A stretch of DNA of 64,000 nucleotides from NCBI RefSeq assembly GCF_006517175.1, contig NZ_CP041186.1, positions 7,219,074 through 7,283,073 on the forward strand, written 5' to 3'. This DNA comes from Persicimonas caeni. Lineage in GTDB: Bacteria; Myxococcota_A; Bradymonadia; Bradymonadales; Bradymonadaceae. Numbering within the stretch: the first letter of the stretch is position 1; the number at the start of each line of letters is the position of its first letter. The notes under the pieces are model-generated. The model was given only the letters and a program-made list of their open reading frames with translations, searched no databases and had not been told where the DNA came from. Of this stretch, positions 29,124-38,234 are shown piece after piece. The position numbers and the translations under genes are program-made.

Positions 29124-30784
29124 TGCGAGGACCGAATCTGCAACAGGGGCAGGTGCTGCCCATCTCGCGACGCGTGCCAAAGGCGCCCGATCCGCTCGAG
29201 CTCTTCGCGCGGCTGACCGACGCCGGCGAGCGCGCCGACGCTGCGCTGCTCGAATCGGCCGACGGCGCCGAGGGGCGCCACTTGCGGAGCATGCTCGTGA
29301 CCAAGTGCGCCGTGCGGGCGACGTGTCGAGCGCGTGAGGTCATGTTCGAGGCGTTGTCGGCCAACGGCGAGTCGGCGCTCGAGCACGTCGCCGAGCGGCT
29401 CGGCGAGTTTGGCGAGGTGCGCGACGAGGCGGGCGCGCTTCGGTTTGTACCCGAGACGGCCACACGTGGCGGTAGCGAAGCGCATCGGCTGCGCGCGCCG
29501 TCGAGCCTCGACGCGCTGCGGGCGATGGCGTTCGGCTGGGAGCTCGTCTCCTCGCCGGGGCCGCTGTCGATGGTCTGCCCGGGCGTGTTCGCCTACGAGC
29601 TCATCGACGAGTTCGAGGCGCTCCCCGAGCCCCGTGGTGACGCTACCGAATACCCCGATTTCGTCTTCTGGTTGCCCGAGGAGACCGTCGTCATCGACCA
29701 CACGACTGGTGCGACGCGGGCGATTCGCCACGTCTACGCCGGCTCCCAGGCTCGCGCGAGCTACCACGACGCGATGAACGCGCTCGAAGGCCTCTGCGCG
29801 GCGGTCGAGGCGGCGCCGGCTGCAGCCAAGGCCGAGCGGGTGAAGGGCGCGCGTCTCGACGAGGAGCCGCAGGTCGAGGTCGACATCGACGAGGCGACCT
29901 TCGGCGGCGCAGTCGAAGAACTCAAAGGGCATATCGCCGCCGGCGATATCTTCCAGGCCGTGCCCTCGCGCACGTTTCGGGCGGCTTGCTCGGACCCGCT
30001 GGCCTCGTACCGGCGGCTGCGCGCCGAGAACCCCAGCCCGTACATGTTCTACGTGCGCCGCGAGGAAGACGTCTTGTTCGGCGCCTCGCCGGAGACGAGC
30101 GTCAAGGTGAGTCAATGTGGGCGAGGCGAGCCCAAAGAGGTCGAGATTCGACCGATCGCCGGGACACGTCCGCGCGGCTTCGACGCGCAGGGGCGTATCG
30201 ACGCCGATTTGGACGCCCGCATGGAGGCCGAGCTTCGCCTCGACACCAAGGAACTCGCCGAGCACATGATGCTCGTCGACCTGGCGCGAAATGACGTCGC
30301 GCGGGTGAGCCGGCCCGGCACCCGCGAGGTGAGCCGGCTGCTCGGCGTCGACCGCTACTCCCACGTCATGCACCTCGTCAGCCACGTGCGCGGCGAACTC
30401 GCCGACGGATTAGACGCGCTGCACGCCTATGCCGGTTCGATGAATATGGGGACGCTCGTGGGTGCGCCCAAGCTTCGCGCGGCCGAGTTGATTCGACGCT
30501 TCGAGGTCGATCGGCGCGGGCCCTACGGCGGGGCGGTGGGGTACCTGACGCCCGACGGCGAGATGGACACGGCGATCGTGATTCGCTCGGCGCTCGTGCG
30601 GGATGGCGTGGCTCATGTGCGGGCCGGGGCGGGGGTTGTTGCGGATTCCCAGCCTGCGTTGGAGGCCGATGAGACGCGTCGGAAGGCTCGAGCTGTGTTG
30701 AGGGCGCTGGGAGGGGCGGGTCGAACCGCAAAGGGCGCGAAGGGCGCGAAGGACGCAAAAGGAAAAAAGAAGGAGGGGCTATGA
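29123..30784 (+). CDS. trpE: anthranilate synthase component I
   Basis: 553 aa. Makes anthranilate from chorismate with ammonia from TrpG. The N-terminal region carries LLES (ALLESADGAEGRH), the Trp feedback site. The C-terminal chorismate-binding domain has IAAGDIFQAVPSRTF, FGASPETSVKV, EIRPIAGTRPRGF, LVDLARNDVARVSRPG, GTLVGAPKLRAAELI and YGGAVGYLTPDGEMDTAIVI. The last 20 residues (GRTAKGAKGAKDAKGKKKEG) lie beyond the usual family end and are coded by four 9-bp repeats; they also contain the trpG ribosome-binding site. It starts on the aroF stop. Confidence 0.95.
   Translation: MRGPNLQQGQVLPISRRVPKAPDPLELFARLTDAGERADAALLESADGAEGRHLRSMLVTKCAVRATCRAREVMFEALSANGESALEHVAERLGEFGEVRDEAGALRFVPETATRGGSEAHRLRAPSSLDALRAMAFGWELVSSPGPLSMVCPGVFAYELIDEFEALPEPRGDATEYPDFVFWLPEETVVIDHTTGATRAIRHVYAGSQARASYHDAMNALEGLCAAVEAAPAAAKAERVKGARLDEEPQVEVDIDEATFGGAVEELKGHIAAGDIFQAVPSRTFRAACSDPLASYRRLRAENPSPYMFYVRREEDVLFGASPETSVKVSQCGRGEPKEVEIRPIAGTRPRGFDAQGRIDADLDARMEAELRLDTKELAEHMMLVDLARNDVARVSRPGTREVSRLLGVDRYSHVMHLVSHVRGELADGLDALHAYAGSMNMGTLVGAPKLRAAELIRRFEVDRRGPYGGAVGYLTPDGEMDTAIVIRSALVRDGVAHVRAGAGVVADSQPALEADETRRKARAVLRALGGAGRTAKGAKGAKDAKGKKKEGL
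30727..30762 (+). repeat. four 9-bp tandem repeats at the 3' end of trpE
   Basis: CGCAAAGGG, CGCGAAGGG, CGCGAAGGA and CGCAAAAGG in direct succession, in frame, coding Ala-Lys-Gly triplets. The A/G-rich continuation supplies AAGGAGG for trpG. Confidence 0.8.
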
Positions 30785-31368
30785 GCGGTGATGGGTTGCG
30801 TGTGTTGTTGGTCGATAATTTTGATTCGTTTTCTTTCAACCTGGTCGACGAATTTGCGCGGCGGGGGGCGGCGGTGGAGGTGTATCGCAACGATACAAAC
30901 ATCGAGGAGGTGGTGGGGCTCGCCAGTGAGCGCGATCTGGTGGTGCTGTCGCCGGGGCCGGGGACGCCGCGTGAGTCGGGTTGCTGCCTGGAGTTGGTGC
31001 GTGCGGTGAGCGGGCGGGTGCCGGTGTTCGGGATCTGTCTGGGGCACCAGACGATCGTGGAGGCGTTCGGTGGGCGCGTGGGGCGGCATAGCGAGAGCGT
31101 GCACGGCAAGGCGACGGTGGTGGAGCACGCCGGCGAGGGGATCTTCGCCGGGCTGCCGCGGCCGATGAGCGTGGGGCGGTATCACTCGCTGGTTGCGCAG
31201 GAGGTGCCTGCGGAGCTGCGGGTGAGCGCACGGTTGGGTGAGGTGCCGATGGCCGTCGAGCACCGCGAGCACAAGGTGGCCGGGGTGCAGTTTCATCCCG
31301 AGTCGATCCTGACGCCGCACGGAGGGCGGTTGGTGGAGAACGTGATTCGGTGGGCGAAGGAGTCGTAG
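30781..31368 (+). CDS. trpG: anthranilate synthase component II (glutamine amidotransferase)
   Basis: 195 aa. Class I glutamine amidotransferase with the oxyanion strand VVLSPGPGTPRESG, the nucleophile in FGICLGHQTIVEAFGG, and the His-Glu pair in VQFHPESILTPHG. N-terminus LLVDNFDSFSFNLVDEF is typical. Overlaps the trpE stop by 4 bp (ATGA). A 111-bp gap with two repeat copies separates it from trpD, the only sizeable gap among the overlapping trp genes. Confidence 0.96.
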   Translation: MSGDGLRVLLVDNFDSFSFNLVDEFARRGAAVEVYRNDTNIEEVVGLASERDLVVLSPGPGTPRESGCCLELVRAVSGRVPVFGICLGHQTIVEAFGGRVGRHSESVHGKATVVEHAGEGIFAGLPRPMSVGRYHSLVAQEVPAELRVSARLGEVPMAVEHREHKVAGVQFHPESILTPHGGRLVENVIRWAKES

Positions 31369-31435
31369 ACGAGGGCAAGATATCCCCGCACCGATGAGGA
31401 GGCAGACGAGGGCAAGATGCCCCCGCACCGATGAG
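31369..31435 (+). repeat. two copies of the GAGGGCAAGAT repeat between trpG and trpD
   Basis: 30-base units at 31369-31398 and 31406-31435 differing at two positions (ATATCCCC versus ATGCCCCC). Core ACGAGGGCAAGATGCCCCCG can fold as a small hairpin. The same unit occurs twice more at 55243-55310. Confidence 0.85.
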
Positions 31436-31479
31436 ATCGCACCGAAAAATCAAGCTGACTCAAGATAGATGAGAGGACA

Positions 31480-32490
31480 ATGAAAGAGACACTCGAACAA
31501 ATCTGCAGCGGAAACGACCTAACACAGCAACAAGCCTTCGACACGTTCACCCGACTGCTCGCCGGCGAGCTGAGCGAGGTCGAGATCACCTCGCTCGTGA
31601 TCGCGCTCAAGGCCAAGGGCGAGGCGCCGCACGAGATCGCCGGCGCCGCTCAGGCGCTCCGGCAGGGCGCGGCCGAGTTTCCGCGGCCCGACTACGCGTT
31701 CGTCGACACGTGCGGCACGGGTGGTGACGGGGCTGGCACGGTCAATATCTCGACCGCCGTGGCGCTGGTGTGCGCCGGGCTGGGTATGCCGGTGGCCAAG
31801 CATGGCAATCGGTCGGTGTCGTCGAAGTGTGGCTCGGCCGACGTGCTCGAGCAACTCGGGGTGCGCCTCGACGCGGAGCCCGAAGCGGCCCGGCGTTGCC
31901 TCGACGAGACGGGGATCTGCTTTTTATACGCGCCGAAATATCACGCCGGGGTGCGCTTCGCGATGCCGGTGCGGCGGGCGCTGCGAACGCGCACGATCTT
32001 CAACCTGCTCGGGCCCTTGGTGAATCCGAGCCGTCCGGCGGTGCAGTTGATGGGCGTTTACGACCCAAAGCTGTGCGTGCCCATCGCCGAGACGCTGCGC
32101 CTGCTCGGTTGCGAGCGCGCCATGGTGGTGCACGGAAGCGGCCTCGACGAGGTGGCGGTCCACGGCACGACGAAGGCGGCGCTGCTTCGCGACGGGCACG
32201 TGCGCGAGCTCGAGATCTGCCCAGAGGAGGCCGGGCTCGAGCGCCACACGCTCGACGAGCTGGCCGGCGGCGAGCCCGAGGAGAACGCCGCGCACCTGCG
32301 CCGGCTGTTGAGCGGCGACGGCCCCCGCGCCCACAACGCGGCGGTGGCGATGAACGCCGGCGCGCTCGCCTGGATATCGGGCCGCGCCGAGACCTTGGCC
32401 GACGGTGCCGAGCAGGCGCTGGCGGTGCTTCGCTCCGGCGAGCTCATCGACCGCTTCGAGCGCTTCGCGGAGGTGTCCCATGGCGCTTGA
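31480..32490 (+). CDS. trpD: anthranilate phosphoribosyltransferase
   Basis: 336 aa. Transfers phosphoribose from PRPP to anthranilate. PRPP-binding loop DTCGTGGDGAGTVNISTAVA, the KHGNRSVSSKCGSADVLEQLG anthranilate/PRPP segment (18 of its residues match the family closely) and GPLVNPSRPAVQLMGVY. Stand-alone enzyme, not fused to TrpG. Its stop overlaps the start of trpC/F by 11 bp. Confidence 0.96.
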   Translation: MKETLEQICSGNDLTQQQAFDTFTRLLAGELSEVEITSLVIALKAKGEAPHEIAGAAQALRQGAAEFPRPDYAFVDTCGTGGDGAGTVNISTAVALVCAGLGMPVAKHGNRSVSSKCGSADVLEQLGVRLDAEPEAARRCLDETGICFLYAPKYHAGVRFAMPVRRALRTRTIFNLLGPLVNPSRPAVQLMGVYDPKLCVPIAETLRLLGCERAMVVHGSGLDEVAVHGTTKAALLRDGHVRELEICPEEAGLERHTLDELAGGEPEENAAHLRRLLSGDGPRAHNAAVAMNAGALAWISGRAETLADGAEQALAVLRSGELIDRFERFAEVSHGA

Positions 32491-33868
32491 AGAGATCTTG
32501 GAGCGAAAACGCGCCGATGTGGGGGAGCGCAAGGCGCGCCGGACCCTGGAGAGCTTCGTCGATGCATTGGAGCCGTCCGATCGCAGCCTTGAAGCTGCGT
32601 TGCGCGCGCCCCGCGCCGGGTTTATCTGCGAGTGCAAGCGCTCGTCGCCGTCGCAGGGACAGATCCGCGAGGACTTCGTGCCCGTCGACATCGCCCGGAG
32701 CTACGCGCCCTTCGCCGACGCGATCTCGGTGCTGACCGACGAGCCGTATTTCGGCGGGCGCTTCGAATACCTGCGCGAGGTGCGCGAGGCGGCCGACGTG
32801 CCGGTGTTGTGCAAAGACTTCGTGGTCGACCCGTATCAGGTCTACGAGGCGCGAGGGCACGGCGCCGACGCGATCTTGCTGATGCTGTCGGTCCTCGACG
32901 ACGAGGCGTACGGGCGCTGCTTCGAGGTTGCTCGGCGGCTCGGCATGGACGTGCTCACCGAAGTCCACGACGCGGCGGAACTCGATCGTGCGCTCGCTCA
33001 TCCGTGTGCGCCGCCGATTATCGGCATCAACAACCGCAACCTGAAGACGCTCGATGTCGACCTCGGCGTGACAGAAAGGCTCGCGCCGAAGGTGCCTGCC
33101 GACCGGGTCATCGTGTGCGAATCAGGTGTGAAGTCGCACCGCGATACGCTGCGGCTGCGTGGGCACTGCGATGCGTTCTTGGTGGGCACGGCGCTCATGG
33201 GCGCTCCGGACCTCGACCGTGCGGTGCGGGAGTTGGTCTTCGGCGAGGTGAAAGTGTGCGGGCTGACCCGTCCGGAGGACGCCAAGGCCGCGTTCGACGC
33301 CGGCGCGAGCCTGGGCGGGCTGATCTTCGCCGAGGAGTCTCCCCGGTGCGTCACCGAAGCGCAGGCGCGTGAGGTGCGCGAGGTGGGCGGGCTCGGCTTT
33401 GTGGGCGTCTTCGTCAACGCCGAGGTCGACGAAGTGGCCGGGAAGGCCGCGGCGTTGGGCTTGGCCGCCGTGCAGCTCCACGGCGACGAGGACGATGCCT
33501 ATGTGGACGAGCTTCGACAGAAGCTCCCCGGCGCGACGGCCATCTGGCAGGTCGGGCGGGTGGCAAACGTGCTGCCGGACGTCATGTCTGCGAAGGCCGA
33601 CCGGGTGTTGCTCGACACCTTCGCCGCCGGAAAGCGCGGCGGCACGGGCGAGCGCTTCGACTGGTCGTTGCTCGCCGGTCTCGAGGGGCTCGAAGAGCGC
33701 GTGGTGCTCAGCGGCGGGCTCGGACCCGACAACGCGGGGAAGGCCGACCGGGTGGGGGCGCGAGCCCTCGACGTGAACTCCGGGGTCGAGCAGGCGCCCG
33801 GCATCAAAGATAGCGGACGATTGGAGCAGTTTTTTGCGGCCCTGCGCGGCCGAGGGAGAAGAACATGA
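32480..33868 (+). CDS. trpCF: bifunctional indole-3-glycerol phosphate synthase / phosphoribosylanthranilate isomerase
   Basis: 462 aa from the ATG at 32480. Residues 1-250 are Trp[56 protein letters not shown] and [17 protein letters not shown]. Residues 255-455 are Trp[21 protein letters not shown] with the catalytic Cys, [30 protein letters not shown], and [20 protein letters not shown]. The fusion joins two consecutive barrels with almost no linker, in the same order as E. coli TrpC. It overlaps trpD and trpB (ATGA). Confidence 0.95.
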   Translation: MALEEILERKRADVGERKARRTLESFVDALEPSDRSLEAALRAPRAGFICECKRSSPSQGQIREDFVPVDIARSYAPFADAISVLTDEPYFGGRFEYLREVREAADVPVLCKDFVVDPYQVYEARGHGADAILLMLSVLDDEAYGRCFEVARRLGMDVLTEVHDAAELDRALAHPCAPPIIGINNRNLKTLDVDLGVTERLAPKVPADRVIVCESGVKSHRDTLRLRGHCDAFLVGTALMGAPDLDRAVRELVFGEVKVCGLTRPEDAKAAFDAGASLGGLIFAEESPRCVTEAQAREVREVGGLGFVGVFVNAEVDEVAGKAAALGLAAVQLHGDEDDAYVDELRQKLPGATAIWQVGRVANVLPDVMSAKADRVLLDTFAAGKRGGTGERFDWSLLAGLEGLEERVVLSGGLGPDNAGKADRVGARALDVNSGVEQAPGIKDSGRLEQFFAALRGRGRRT

Positions 33869-35043
33869 TTGGTGACGGAAGATTTGGTGAGTTCGGGGGC
33901 ACATTTGCCCCCGAGATACTCGTGCCGGCGCTCGAGGAGCTCGAGGCGGCGTTCCTGGAGGCGATGGACGACGCCGAGTTCTTGGCGGAGCTCGACGATT
34001 TGTTGCGTGACTACGCGGGGCGCCAGACGCCGCTGTACCGGTGTCGGAACCTGGCGGCCGGGACGGGCGCGAAGATCTACTTGAAGCGCGAGGACCTCGT
34101 GCACGGCGGGGCGCACAAAACGAACCAGGTGCTCGGCCAGGCGCTGCTCGCCAAGCGGCTTGGAAAGACGCGGCTCATCGCCGAGACGGGTGCCGGCCAG
34201 CACGGCGTGGCCACGGCGATCGTCGGCGCGCTGTTCGACATGGAGACGGTCATTTACATGGGCGAGCTCGACGCGGAGCGCCAGTTGCCGAACGTGCAAC
34301 GCATGGAGCTTCTGGGCGCGCGTGTCGAGACGGTCGACGCCGGAAGCCGCACGCTCAAAGACGCGATCAACGAGGCGATGCGCGACTGGGCGTCGTCTTA
34401 CGAGACAACCCACTACATGCTCGGCACGGTGGCCGGTCCGCACCCGTTCCCGACGATGGTGCGCGAGTTTCAGCGTGTCATCGGGCGCGAGGCCAGGGCG
34501 CAAATCTTGGAGGCCGAGGGGAGGCTGCCCGACGTCGCCATCGCGTGCGTGGGCGGTGGCTCGAACGCGATCGGCCTGTTCTACGACCTGCTCGAGGACG
34601 ACGTCGAGTTGGTTGGCGTCGAGCCGGCCGGCCAGGGGCTGCATGCACGGAAGCACGGCCTGACGTTGGGCCGAGGGCGCCCGGGGATCTTGCACGGCTC
34701 GCGCACGTTCGTGCTGCAGGACGAGCACGGCCAGATCGCCGAGTCGCACTCGCTTGCGGCGGGGCTCGACTACCCGGGCGTGGGCCCGGAGCACGCGCAT
34801 CTGCAGGATATCGGGCGGGTGGATTACGTCGGGGCGACCGACGACGAGGTCGTCGAGGCGTTTCGCGCGTTGTCTGGGGCCGAAGGGATCATCCCGGCCA
34901 TCGAATCGGCGCACGCCGTGGCGCATGCGTTGAAACTCGCACGAAAAGAAGGCGGCCCCGAGGTGATTTTGGTGAACCTGTCGGGTCGCGGCGACAAAGA
35001 TTTGGGCCGGATTGCCGGCGATGACCATCAGGAGACGGTATGA
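33865..35043 (+). CDS. trpB: tryptophan synthase beta chain
   Basis: 392 aa, TrpB1 type. N-terminal [23 protein letters not shown] lysine in [20 protein letters not shown], the catalytic Glu segment [16 protein letters not shown], the phosphate loop [10 protein letters not shown] and the C-terminal [13 protein letters not shown]. Makes Trp from serine and indole channelled from TrpA. It starts in the trpC/F stop and its stop overlaps trpA by 4 bp, so subunit ratios are likely set by coupling. Confidence 0.97.
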   Translation: MIGDGRFGEFGGTFAPEILVPALEELEAAFLEAMDDAEFLAELDDLLRDYAGRQTPLYRCRNLAAGTGAKIYLKREDLVHGGAHKTNQVLGQALLAKRLGKTRLIAETGAGQHGVATAIVGALFDMETVIYMGELDAERQLPNVQRMELLGARVETVDAGSRTLKDAINEAMRDWASSYETTHYMLGTVAGPHPFPTMVREFQRVIGREARAQILEAEGRLPDVAIACVGGGSNAIGLFYDLLEDDVELVGVEPAGQGLHARKHGLTLGRGRPGILHGSRTFVLQDEHGQIAESHSLAAGLDYPGVGPEHAHLQDIGRVDYVGATDDEVVEAFRALSGAEGIIPAIESAHAVAHALKLARKEGGPEVILVNLSGRGDKDLGRIAGDDHQETV

Positions 35044-35852
35044 ATCGCTATGATCGCATGTTCGAACGTTTGGAAGAGGCCGGTGAAGGAGCGTTTATCC
35101 CGTTCGTCACGCTTGGAGATCCGACACCCGAGGTGAGCCTGGAGGTGGTGAGCTGCCTGGTGGAGGCGGGTGCGGATGCGCTCGAGCTCGGGATTCCGTT
35201 TTCGGATCCCATCGCCGACGGTCCTACGATCCAACGGGCGACCCGACGGGCGCTCGACGCCGGTACGACGCCGGGGACGTGCTGGGAGCTGTTGGCAGAG
35301 GTGCGCAAGCGCCATCCGGAGGTGCCTATCGGCCTGCTGGTGTATGCGAATTTGGTGGTGCAGGGATCAGTCGAGCAGTTCTACGAGCGCGCTGCCGAGG
35401 CGGGCGTCGACTCGGTGCTCGTCGCCGACGTGCCGACGCTCGAGGCCGAGGCGTTCGCGAAGGTTGCGCGTTCCAAGGGCGTCTGTCCGGTGATGATCGC
35501 GACGCCGAATGCCTCTCGTGAGAAGCTCGAGACGGTCGCTCGGTTGGGGGCGGGATACACCTACGTAGTGACGCGCTCGGGCGTGACCGGTGCGGAGGTC
35601 GACGCCGACACGACGCGAAGCGAGGTGCTCGACACGCTCGCTCGGCTGGACGCGCCGGCGTCTGTGGTCGGGTTTGGGATCTCGCGCCCCGAACAGGTCC
35701 GCGCAGCCCTCGAGGCCGCCGCCGCCGGTGCGATCAGCGGATCGGCGGTCGTGCGGCGCATCGAAGAGCACCGGGGCGACCGCGAGGCGATGCTCGAGGC
35801 GCTGAGCCGATTTGTGAGTGAGATGAAGGCGGCGACGCGCCCCTTGGCGTGA
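35040..35852 (+). CDS. trpA: tryptophan synthase alpha chain
   Basis: 270 aa. Cleaves indole-3-glycerol phosphate. Catalytic Glu in [39 protein letters not shown] (the Glu is in [10 protein letters not shown]) and Asp in [15 protein letters not shown]. The last strand region [20 protein letters not shown] is typical. Last gene of the operon. A 5-bp hairpin (GACAC/GTGTC) follows, but without a T-run, so termination is not clear. Confidence 0.96.
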   Translation: MNRYDRMFERLEEAGEGAFIPFVTLGDPTPEVSLEVVSCLVEAGADALELGIPFSDPIADGPTIQRATRRALDAGTTPGTCWELLAEVRKRHPEVPIGLLVYANLVVQGSVEQFYERAAEAGVDSVLVADVPTLEAEAFAKVARSKGVCPVMIATPNASREKLETVARLGAGYTYVVTRSGVTGAEVDADTTRSEVLDTLARLDAPASVVGFGISRPEQVRAALEAAAAGAISGSAVVRRIEEHRGDREAMLEALSRFVSEMKAATRPLA

Positions 35853-35867
35853 CACTCGTGGTGTCGT

Positions 35868-36086
35868 TCAGTTTACCTTGTCGACCTCGGAGCTCAGCTT
35901 GAGGACGTGGTCGCCGTCGTCCTGCTCGATGTAGAGCGCCGGGTTGTCGGACGAGCCGTTGCGCACGATCTCGCTGCCTTTGATTGTGCGCGTCACGCGT
36001 TTCTCGAAGCTGCTCTTGACCGTGCCTTCGGCGTAGTCCGAGCCCCACTTCCAGCGTACGCGGTCTCCCTCGTGGATGGCCGGCAT
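35868..36086 (-). CDS. DUF2945 / hypervirulence-associated TUDOR-like small protein
   Basis: 72 aa. Begins MPAIHEGDRVRWKWGSDYAE and continues GTVKSSFEKRVTRTIKGSEI, the pattern of the DUF2945 family, a small SH3/Tudor-like barrel of unknown role. CAGGAG precedes the ATG. It converges on trpA with 15 bp between the stops. The function cannot be stated. Confidence 0.8.
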   Translation of the reverse strand: MPAIHEGDRVRWKWGSDYAEGTVKSSFEKRVTRTIKGSEIVRNGSSDNPALYIEQDDGDHVLKLSSEVDKVN

Positions 36087-36126
36087 GGTGTCTCCTGTTT
36101 GGCTGCGACTAGCTGCTTTGGCTGCT

Positions 36127-36474
36127 TTAGCTGCGCGCCGATGGCGGGCTGGTGGCTTCGACGGCGGTGAAGCTATCGAGGATCTCGTAGCAGTGCTCGA
36201 CGTCGGCCGGCACGAACCACGAGTCTCCCTTGGCTAGCTCGATCGTCTCGCCGCCGCAGTGCAGCTTGGCTTTGCCGTCGATGACGTAGCCGACCGTCTC
36301 GTACGGACTCGAGTGCATCTTGCTCTCTTTGTCGCCTGGCTTCTCGTCGACCCACATGCGCATGCCGACCTGGTCGCCGCTGGCGAGTTGGCGCAGGAAT
36401 TTGGGGCCAGAGGAGGGGGCTTCGCTGCTTTTTATCTTCTGGGGCGTCTTATTCTGGGGAGTCTGGGCTGCCAT
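36127..36474 (-). CDS. cupin-domain protein
   Basis: 115 aa. After an N-terminal Lys/Pro/Ser-rich stretch (residues 1-30) comes a single small cupin barrel: KMHSSPYETVGYVIDGKAKL (motif 1 region) and GDSWFVPADVEHCYEIL (motif 2). Metal-ligand candidates are His and Glu in motif 1 and His in motif 2. The ATG at 36474 has GAGG upstream; a TTG at 36510 is the alternative. Located between the DUF2945 gene and hemD with no evident functional link. Confidence 0.8.
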   Translation of the reverse strand: MAAQTPQNKTPQKIKSSEAPSSGPKFLRQLASGDQVGMRMWVDEKPGDKESKMHSSPYETVGYVIDGKAKLHCGGETIELAKGDSWFVPADVEHCYEILDSFTAVEATSPPSARS

Positions 36475-36569
36475 GGTCGCCTCGTCGTTCGGGAAATAGT
36501 CAACCGACAAGGCGAATGTAGGCAGATGTGGGGAGGTCTCAATGGAGCCTACTCAACAACCCGCCATCC

Positions 36570-37289
36570 TCAGAGCTGTAGAATCTTTTGCATCATCAGA
36601 TCCTTGTCCGGCGTCTCCATCACCAACGCCGGCTCGATGCCGGCTTCGTTCATGGCGTCGCCGGTCGTCGGACCGATCGCCGCAAATTTATAAGCATCGA
36701 GGTCGACGTGGGAGGCTTGGCTCAAAAAGGTCCGTACGCCGCGCGGGCTGGTGAACGCGATCCAATCGGCGTCGACTTCGGCGAGTTCGTCTCGGAGGCG
36801 TGGGTAGAGCTTCGCGCACGTGTGGTAGACGGGGACTTCGTGCACGTCGGTACGCCCGAGGCGGCGGGCGAGGTCGCGGGGCGATTCTTTGAGCGCAAAC
36901 GCGATGATGGGGGAGGACGGAGGGCTTTGGCGAAAGGTGGCCACGAGGCCGTCGAAGCGCTCATCGTCGGGGACGGAGGCGTCGATGCCGAGTCGCTCGC
37001 GCACGGTGGCGGCGGTCTTTTCGCCGACCGCCCAGGCGGTGTGGTGGCGCAGGTCGATATCGTCGAGCACGCCGGAGTCGGCGACCACTTTGACGCTGTT
37101 GGTGCTGTAAAAGACCAACGTGCACGGCTGGCGCACCAGAATTTTGACCTTCTTGCGGTCAAAATCGACCGCAGCGACCTCGAGCATCGGCAGGTGGTGG
37201 ATGCGAAGCGTCGGATCGCTGAAGCTCGGCCGGCGCGTGCCGGTGTAGACGACCGTGGTCGAGGCGTCTTGTGTGCAGGCGTCGCTCAT
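36570..37289 (-). CDS. hemD: uroporphyrinogen-III synthase
   Basis: 239 aa. Cyclises hydroxymethylbilane with inversion of ring D. The family is poorly conserved, but DWIAFTSPRGVRTFLSQ and FAAIGPTTGDAMNEAGIEP are the typical second-domain signatures, and VVYTGTRRPSFSD is the start of domain 1. It follows hemC after 9 bp on the same strand, which strongly supports the call. Confidence 0.88.
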   Translation of the reverse strand: MSDACTQDASTTVVYTGTRRPSFSDPTLRIHHLPMLEVAAVDFDRKKVKILVRQPCTLVFYSTNSVKVVADSGVLDDIDLRHHTAWAVGEKTAATVRERLGIDASVPDDERFDGLVATFRQSPPSSPIIAFALKESPRDLARRLGRTDVHEVPVYHTCAKLYPRLRDELAEVDADWIAFTSPRGVRTFLSQASHVDLDAYKFAAIGPTTGDAMNEAGIEPALVMETPDKDLMMQKILQL

Positions 37290-37298
37290 AATCGAGGA

Positions 37299-38234
37299 TT
37301 ATTCGTGGCCCAAAATGCTGCGCGCGCCCTTGTCGACGAGGGTGGCGACGGCTTCGTCGGCCATCGCGCGGGGATCGTCGCCGGTGAGGGTCTCGTGCAG
37401 CACGCGCTGGCCATCTTTGCTTCCGACCCAGGCGTCGAGGCGCCAGCCGCCGTCGTCGGTGCGCCGGCAGTGGGCGCCCAACGGGACCGAGCAGCCGCCC
37501 TCGAGGCGGTTCATCACCACGCGCTCGGCGGTGACGGCGGCGACCGTCTCTTCGTGCAAGATGGGGGCGAGCAATGCTTCGACGTCCTCGCGCCCCTCAC
37601 GAATCTCGATGCCGATAGCACCCTGGCCGACGGCCGGTACGTACTGGTCGGCGGGCAGCTCGCAGGTGATCGTGTCGTGCATTTCGAGGCGCTCGAGCGC
37701 AGCGGTCGCCATGACGATGGCGTCGAAGCCGTGCTTGTCGAGCTTCTCGAGGCGAGTGCCGATATTGCCGCGCAGGTCGCGGAACTCGAACGTGGGGTGG
37801 CGAGCCAAGAGCTCGGCGCGACGTCGGATGCTGCCGGTGGCGATGATCGCGTCCTCGGGCAACTCGTCGATGCAGCTCCACTTGGTCGAGATCAGGCTGT
37901 CGGTGGCGGTGGCGCGCTCGGGCGAGCCGGCATACTTGAGCCCTTCGGGCAGGTCGGTCGGCAGATCCTTGAGCGAGTGCACCGCCAGGTCGATGGCGTC
38001 GGACATCAGCGCCTGCTCCAGCTCGGCCGTAAAGATCCCCTTGCCGCCAATCTCGGGCAGCGACTTGTCGAGAATCTTGTCGCCCAGGGTGTCCATCGTC
38101 ACGATTTCGACGTCGAGGTCGTCGTGCGCTTCCTCCATGAGGGCGGCGACGTGGCGGGTCTGCCACAGGGCGAGCCGCGACTTTCGCGAGCCGATTTTGA
38201 TCGTTTTGGATTGGGCCTTACTCGGAGCCGTCAT
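37299..38234 (-). CDS. hemC: hydroxymethylbilane synthase (porphobilinogen deaminase)
   Basis: 311 aa. Polymerises four porphobilinogens. The dipyrromethane cofactor Cys is in RLEGGCSVPLGAHC. Other signatures: IGSRKSRLALWQTRHVA, the catalytic Asp region AVHSLKDLPTDLPEG, and GSIRRRAELLARHPTFEF with substrate-binding Arg residues. Overlaps hemA by 17 bp and precedes hemD, forming a tightly packed unit. Confidence 0.96.
   Translation of the reverse strand: MTAPSKAQSKTIKIGSRKSRLALWQTRHVAALMEEAHDDLDVEIVTMDTLGDKILDKSLPEIGGKGIFTAELEQALMSDAIDLAVHSLKDLPTDLPEGLKYAGSPERATATDSLISTKWSCIDELPEDAIIATGSIRRRAELLARHPTFEFRDLRGNIGTRLEKLDKHGFDAIVMATAALERLEMHDTITCELPADQYVPAVGQGAIGIEIREGREDVEALLAPILHEETVAAVTAERVVMNRLEGGCSVPLGAHCRRTDDGGWRLDAWVGSKDGQRVLHETLTGDDPRAMADEAVATLVDKGARSILGHE

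Noticed and set aside
31369-31435. trpG-trpD gap as a second attenuator
   Set aside because: No Trp-rich short ORF, no T-run; the content is two copies of a repeat also found near trxB.
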